64,000 nucleotides of DNA from Harmonia axyridis (Eukaryota > Arthropoda > Insecta > Coleoptera > Coccinellidae), in contig NC_059501.1 in NCBI RefSeq assembly GCF_914767665.1, positions 79,334,798 through 79,398,797 on the forward strand, in the 5' to 3' direction. How positions within the stretch are numbered: the stretch's first letter is position 1; each line of letters opens with the position of its first letter. The notes under the pieces are model-generated. The model made no database searches, had not been told where the DNA came from, and saw only the letters and a list, made by a program, of their open reading frames with translations. Shown here piece by piece: positions 61,239 to 64,000 of this stretch. Both the position numbers and the translations under genes were made by a program.

Positions 61239-61463
61239 GTTCACGGCTTGGCTTGATATTCAAGCTACTTGGCTTGAGCTTGACTTGAAATCAGCCCAAG
61301 TTCAAGTCAAGTAGAAGTTTTCCAATTTTATATCAAGTACTTGATAAATAAATACTTGACTTGACATTAAAAAACTACTACTTGACTTGAACTTGAGTTG
61401 ATTCAAGTCAAGCTCAAGCAAAGTAGCTCGAATGCCAAGCCAAATAGCTTGAAATCGTGAATC
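61239..61463. repeat. CAAGTC-rich foldback
   Basis: Arms of about 90-95 nt (about 61239-61330 and 61370-61463) are imperfect inverted copies, sharing GAGCTTGACTTGAA/TTCAAGTCAAGCTC and AAGTTCAAGTCAAGTAG/CTACTTGACTTGAACTT. Within each arm the word CAAGT recurs many times. It is non-coding. Confidence 0.85.
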
Positions 61464-61469
61464 TCTATT

Positions 61470-64000
61470 AGGAAGAGAACTAACTATGATCTCCCAAGTT
61501 ACCATAATACCATAAGTACAGCCTGGTCGACGTAAATGATAAGAATTATATTAGTTTTTTTTATACTCAAATTTCAAACACGGAAGATTCCAATCAGGCA
61601 ACATGAATCCGGAAAAAAGCCTCAGGAAACGACAACGAAACAGATCTTTGATCTTCGTTAAGGACGAAATAATTACCAACCTCGCGAGACATCGTTTCCG
61701 AGCTAATTTTGATTTATCATTCCCCTCCAATCAAGGGAAATGAAGAATGTCTTAATTCCAGATAACATCAAAGAGCCTCATGGTCAGCTACCAGACTTAA
61801 TTCGACAAAATCCACCAGAATTCGTATCGAAACAAGTGGCACGCCACGTGTAGGTAGCAATATACACCCAATAATAAATCAATACCACATTCTGGCTCCT
61901 CTGGCAATTCATCTGCATGTTAGATGAAGTGGAACAATTCCTCCACAGTCTGCTCGGCCGTGGTTCACAAGTGCGTATCTTCCACTTCAATCTGCCCGGT
62001 AATATTCTACCGACTGTGGTTCTTTTTTTCTGTTTGTCCAGTCGACACATTTCGCGTGGGTAGACTTGAGGAACAAACTGTATCTGCCGAAGATCAATTA
62101 ATCATTCGGTTCCACAATTAGTAACATTGTCTGCAATAAATTAGATTCAGGGATCTGGAGTGGTACCGTGGTCGATGGTTTATTCCATGGGATACATAAA
62201 TGTCAGTGATTAAGTTATGGGAAGTTTTTTTGCTATTGGAGAGGTTTGATGGCTACCTGGTATATAAAGGTGTATCGAATTGAGAAATATGGATATGTTA
62301 TGGACAATAACACTGTTAGTCTCTCCAATACTATTTTCACGTGCTCGTTCGTTTCATAATCTCTACGCAATATCATCTATTAGAATATTAAGTCAAAAAT
62401 TATTCCTGAACTATGGGAAACCTGGTAACTTTCAAAGAATATATCTAGAAACCCAGTTCTATAACTAAGGAAGTATTGGGCACATTCCATCTGTTTATTT
62501 GATGTAATTTATACTGAAGTGTATACAGGAGATTATCTTATTTTTTAATTCAATCAGTAGAATTATTTTAATTACTACTCAGTGCGGTAGAAGTTTTTCT
62601 AATTTTCCATAGTTTCAAATTATTCATAATATCTTCAATCTATAATGTTGATGTATTTCTCATTTAGTTTTCAATGGGCGGTATATGCTAGAATTTCAAA
62701 TGAGATTTGCTTGTTAATTTCACAATATTAAATTGAAAATTTAGGTATGTATCCTTCAGCATGGCTTGGAAGTTGGGAAAAACTTATTTGAGACTACTTA
62801 CAATATCTTTATGAATGATTGAAGATAGCTCAAATTGATGTAGTCAGCAGTGCAACTTACCTGAAAAAAAAAAAAATTAGAAATATTTTCTCATAGAATT
62901 AGACATAATTAAATTGAATTTTACATTTGGCATTTACCCATATTAGAGTGGAAGTGATTAGTGTTTAAAAACATTATGATTCCAGTCAACTAACTTCTAG
63001 TTCTCAAGAGGAGCTTTGAATAGGAATAATGTAATATTTTATTCGATGATCCTATTCCAAATATTTGAGGGTATTTCAGTGCATATATCATAATACTTCC
63101 GAGTCATCGAAAGCAGAGAAGCTCTGTGTTCACTGTCGGCCTGAGAATCTTTGTGGGTCACTTATTTCTAAAGTACCTCTAGCAAAATACATTTTATAAC
63201 ATCCTGAACAACTTTAGGTTTGCTTCTGTCTGTCGGCCTGTGTATAATTCTTGTCCAATTTTAATTGAATTTGGTAAAGGTATCCTGTTTGGACAGGAAA
63301 TGTTCCCATCAATTTACCTCTTACAGATAAAAGGAGTATGTGAAGAGGGAGTACCATCATGTGATCTGTCAATACTATCCCAGAGGAGGGAAGACAAGAT
63401 AATATCCGCTGTGGCCAGAACCATTCAATGATAAGTAGACGTTAAGAATATTGCAATAGTTCCAACTTTCGTCGAAAGTCTTTTTGAAAATTTTCACGAG
63501 ATTAGAGTTTGCTTCTTTTTCAATGATTTGTTTAAGGTTTTCTGCAAGAACATTTTTGAAATACATCAGTGCTTTGTAGGGATACCATATCATTAATTAT
63601 TTTGCGAGAAGTTACAAAAATTGTTTTTCATTTGCAAATTATTCATATTGAAATGTAGATTATTGTTTGAGGAAATTATGTGAAAACCACATAAAAATCG
63701 ATGATTGGTAAGAAGAAATATCTCTAATTCAGTTTTTGAGCAGTCACTTGGTGGTGTTTTCTCTGATAAAAGCATGCGGTAAAATATCCGGATCTTTATA
63801 TTTCGTTTTTTACTTGATTTTGGTATGGATATATATTCATTTTGGGTCGTATGTCGTTGGAAATTTAAGCTTTTTCAGATATATAAAACGTCTAGCTCGT
63901 TCGCAAACATAAGAATCTTTTCACTAGTTTGCTGTTGATGCAATTGAAATCGTTAATTCTCAAATTGACATTTCTTATCAAATTTCAAGCTGATTACATC
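61470..64000. other. Gene-free DNA to the window end
   Basis: Positions 61600-62110 are less AT-rich, with open frames on both strands but no domain. The rest is AT-rich without recognised exon, RNA or element. A gene starting beyond the window cannot be excluded. Confidence 0.4.

Noticed and set aside
1..64000. CRISPR arrays, operons, phage or biosynthetic clusters
   Set aside because: No regularly spaced direct repeats or compact co-directional ORFs; gene structure is clearly eukaryotic with introns.
1..64000. LTR retrotransposons or endogenous viral genes
   Set aside because: I saw no long direct terminal repeats and no gag, protease or polymerase motifs; the only retroelement hint is the short RNase H relic near 38960.

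Overview
The window looks like AT-rich nuclear DNA from an insect. Genes have multiple exons with GT-AG introns, the intergenic DNA is full of Tc1/mariner-type elements, and the two recognisable host genes are M13 metallopeptidases, a family greatly expanded in insects. The style of repeats would suit a beetle, but that is a guess. There are no operons, phage, CRISPR arrays or bacterial features.

Bases 1616-22441 hold two complete M13 (neprilysin-like) genes in tandem on the + strand. Gene 1 (1616-10181, ten coding exons) and gene 2 (13354-22441, nine coding exons) each assemble into a 708-residue type II membrane protein. Each has a short cytosolic tail, one membrane segment, a Cys-rich ectodomain, an HExxH zinc site, an ENxAD zinc-ligand site and a C-terminal tail close to the M13 consensus. 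All intron phases agree between the genes, apart from one extra intron in the first coding block of gene 1, and that block totals 139 nt in both. They are therefore tandem duplicates. Both have lost parts of the usual sequence just after HExxH.

The remaining ~42 kb has no host gene that I can support and is a repeat graveyard. Main families: (a) a P-superfamily-like MITE family with 8-bp target duplications and a possible THAP-domain relic (5168, 13577, 18406, 35178, 39935, 44966); (b) four copies of an internally deleted DD41D Tc1/mariner element sharing one deletion junction (16641, 28619, 48071, 52435); (c) a long-terminal-inverted-repeat pair carrying pieces of a related transposase (54158, 60300); (d) one near-complete mariner with its TIRs (11895) and related fragments (32537, 46960, 59560); (e) other decayed mariner/Tc1 pieces (14758, 19560, 24510, 29558, 51060, 57690, 58680); (f) a non-LTR RNase H relic near 38960.

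Structural oddities include an ~845-nt tract with no C on the + strand (41459-42304), a 111-bp near-perfect hairpin (42541-42651), a CAAGTC-rich foldback (61239-61463), a tRNA-like sequence at the tip of a 125-bp foldback inside gene 2 (21811-21935), and a nested insertion made of stacked palindromes (45178-45582). Three GC-richer islands (40670-41250, 43480-43860, 44630-44890) are possible regulatory DNA; one has a CTCF-like motif. I see no defence or biosynthetic system. The most unusual content is the paralogous peptidase pair and the element families described above.
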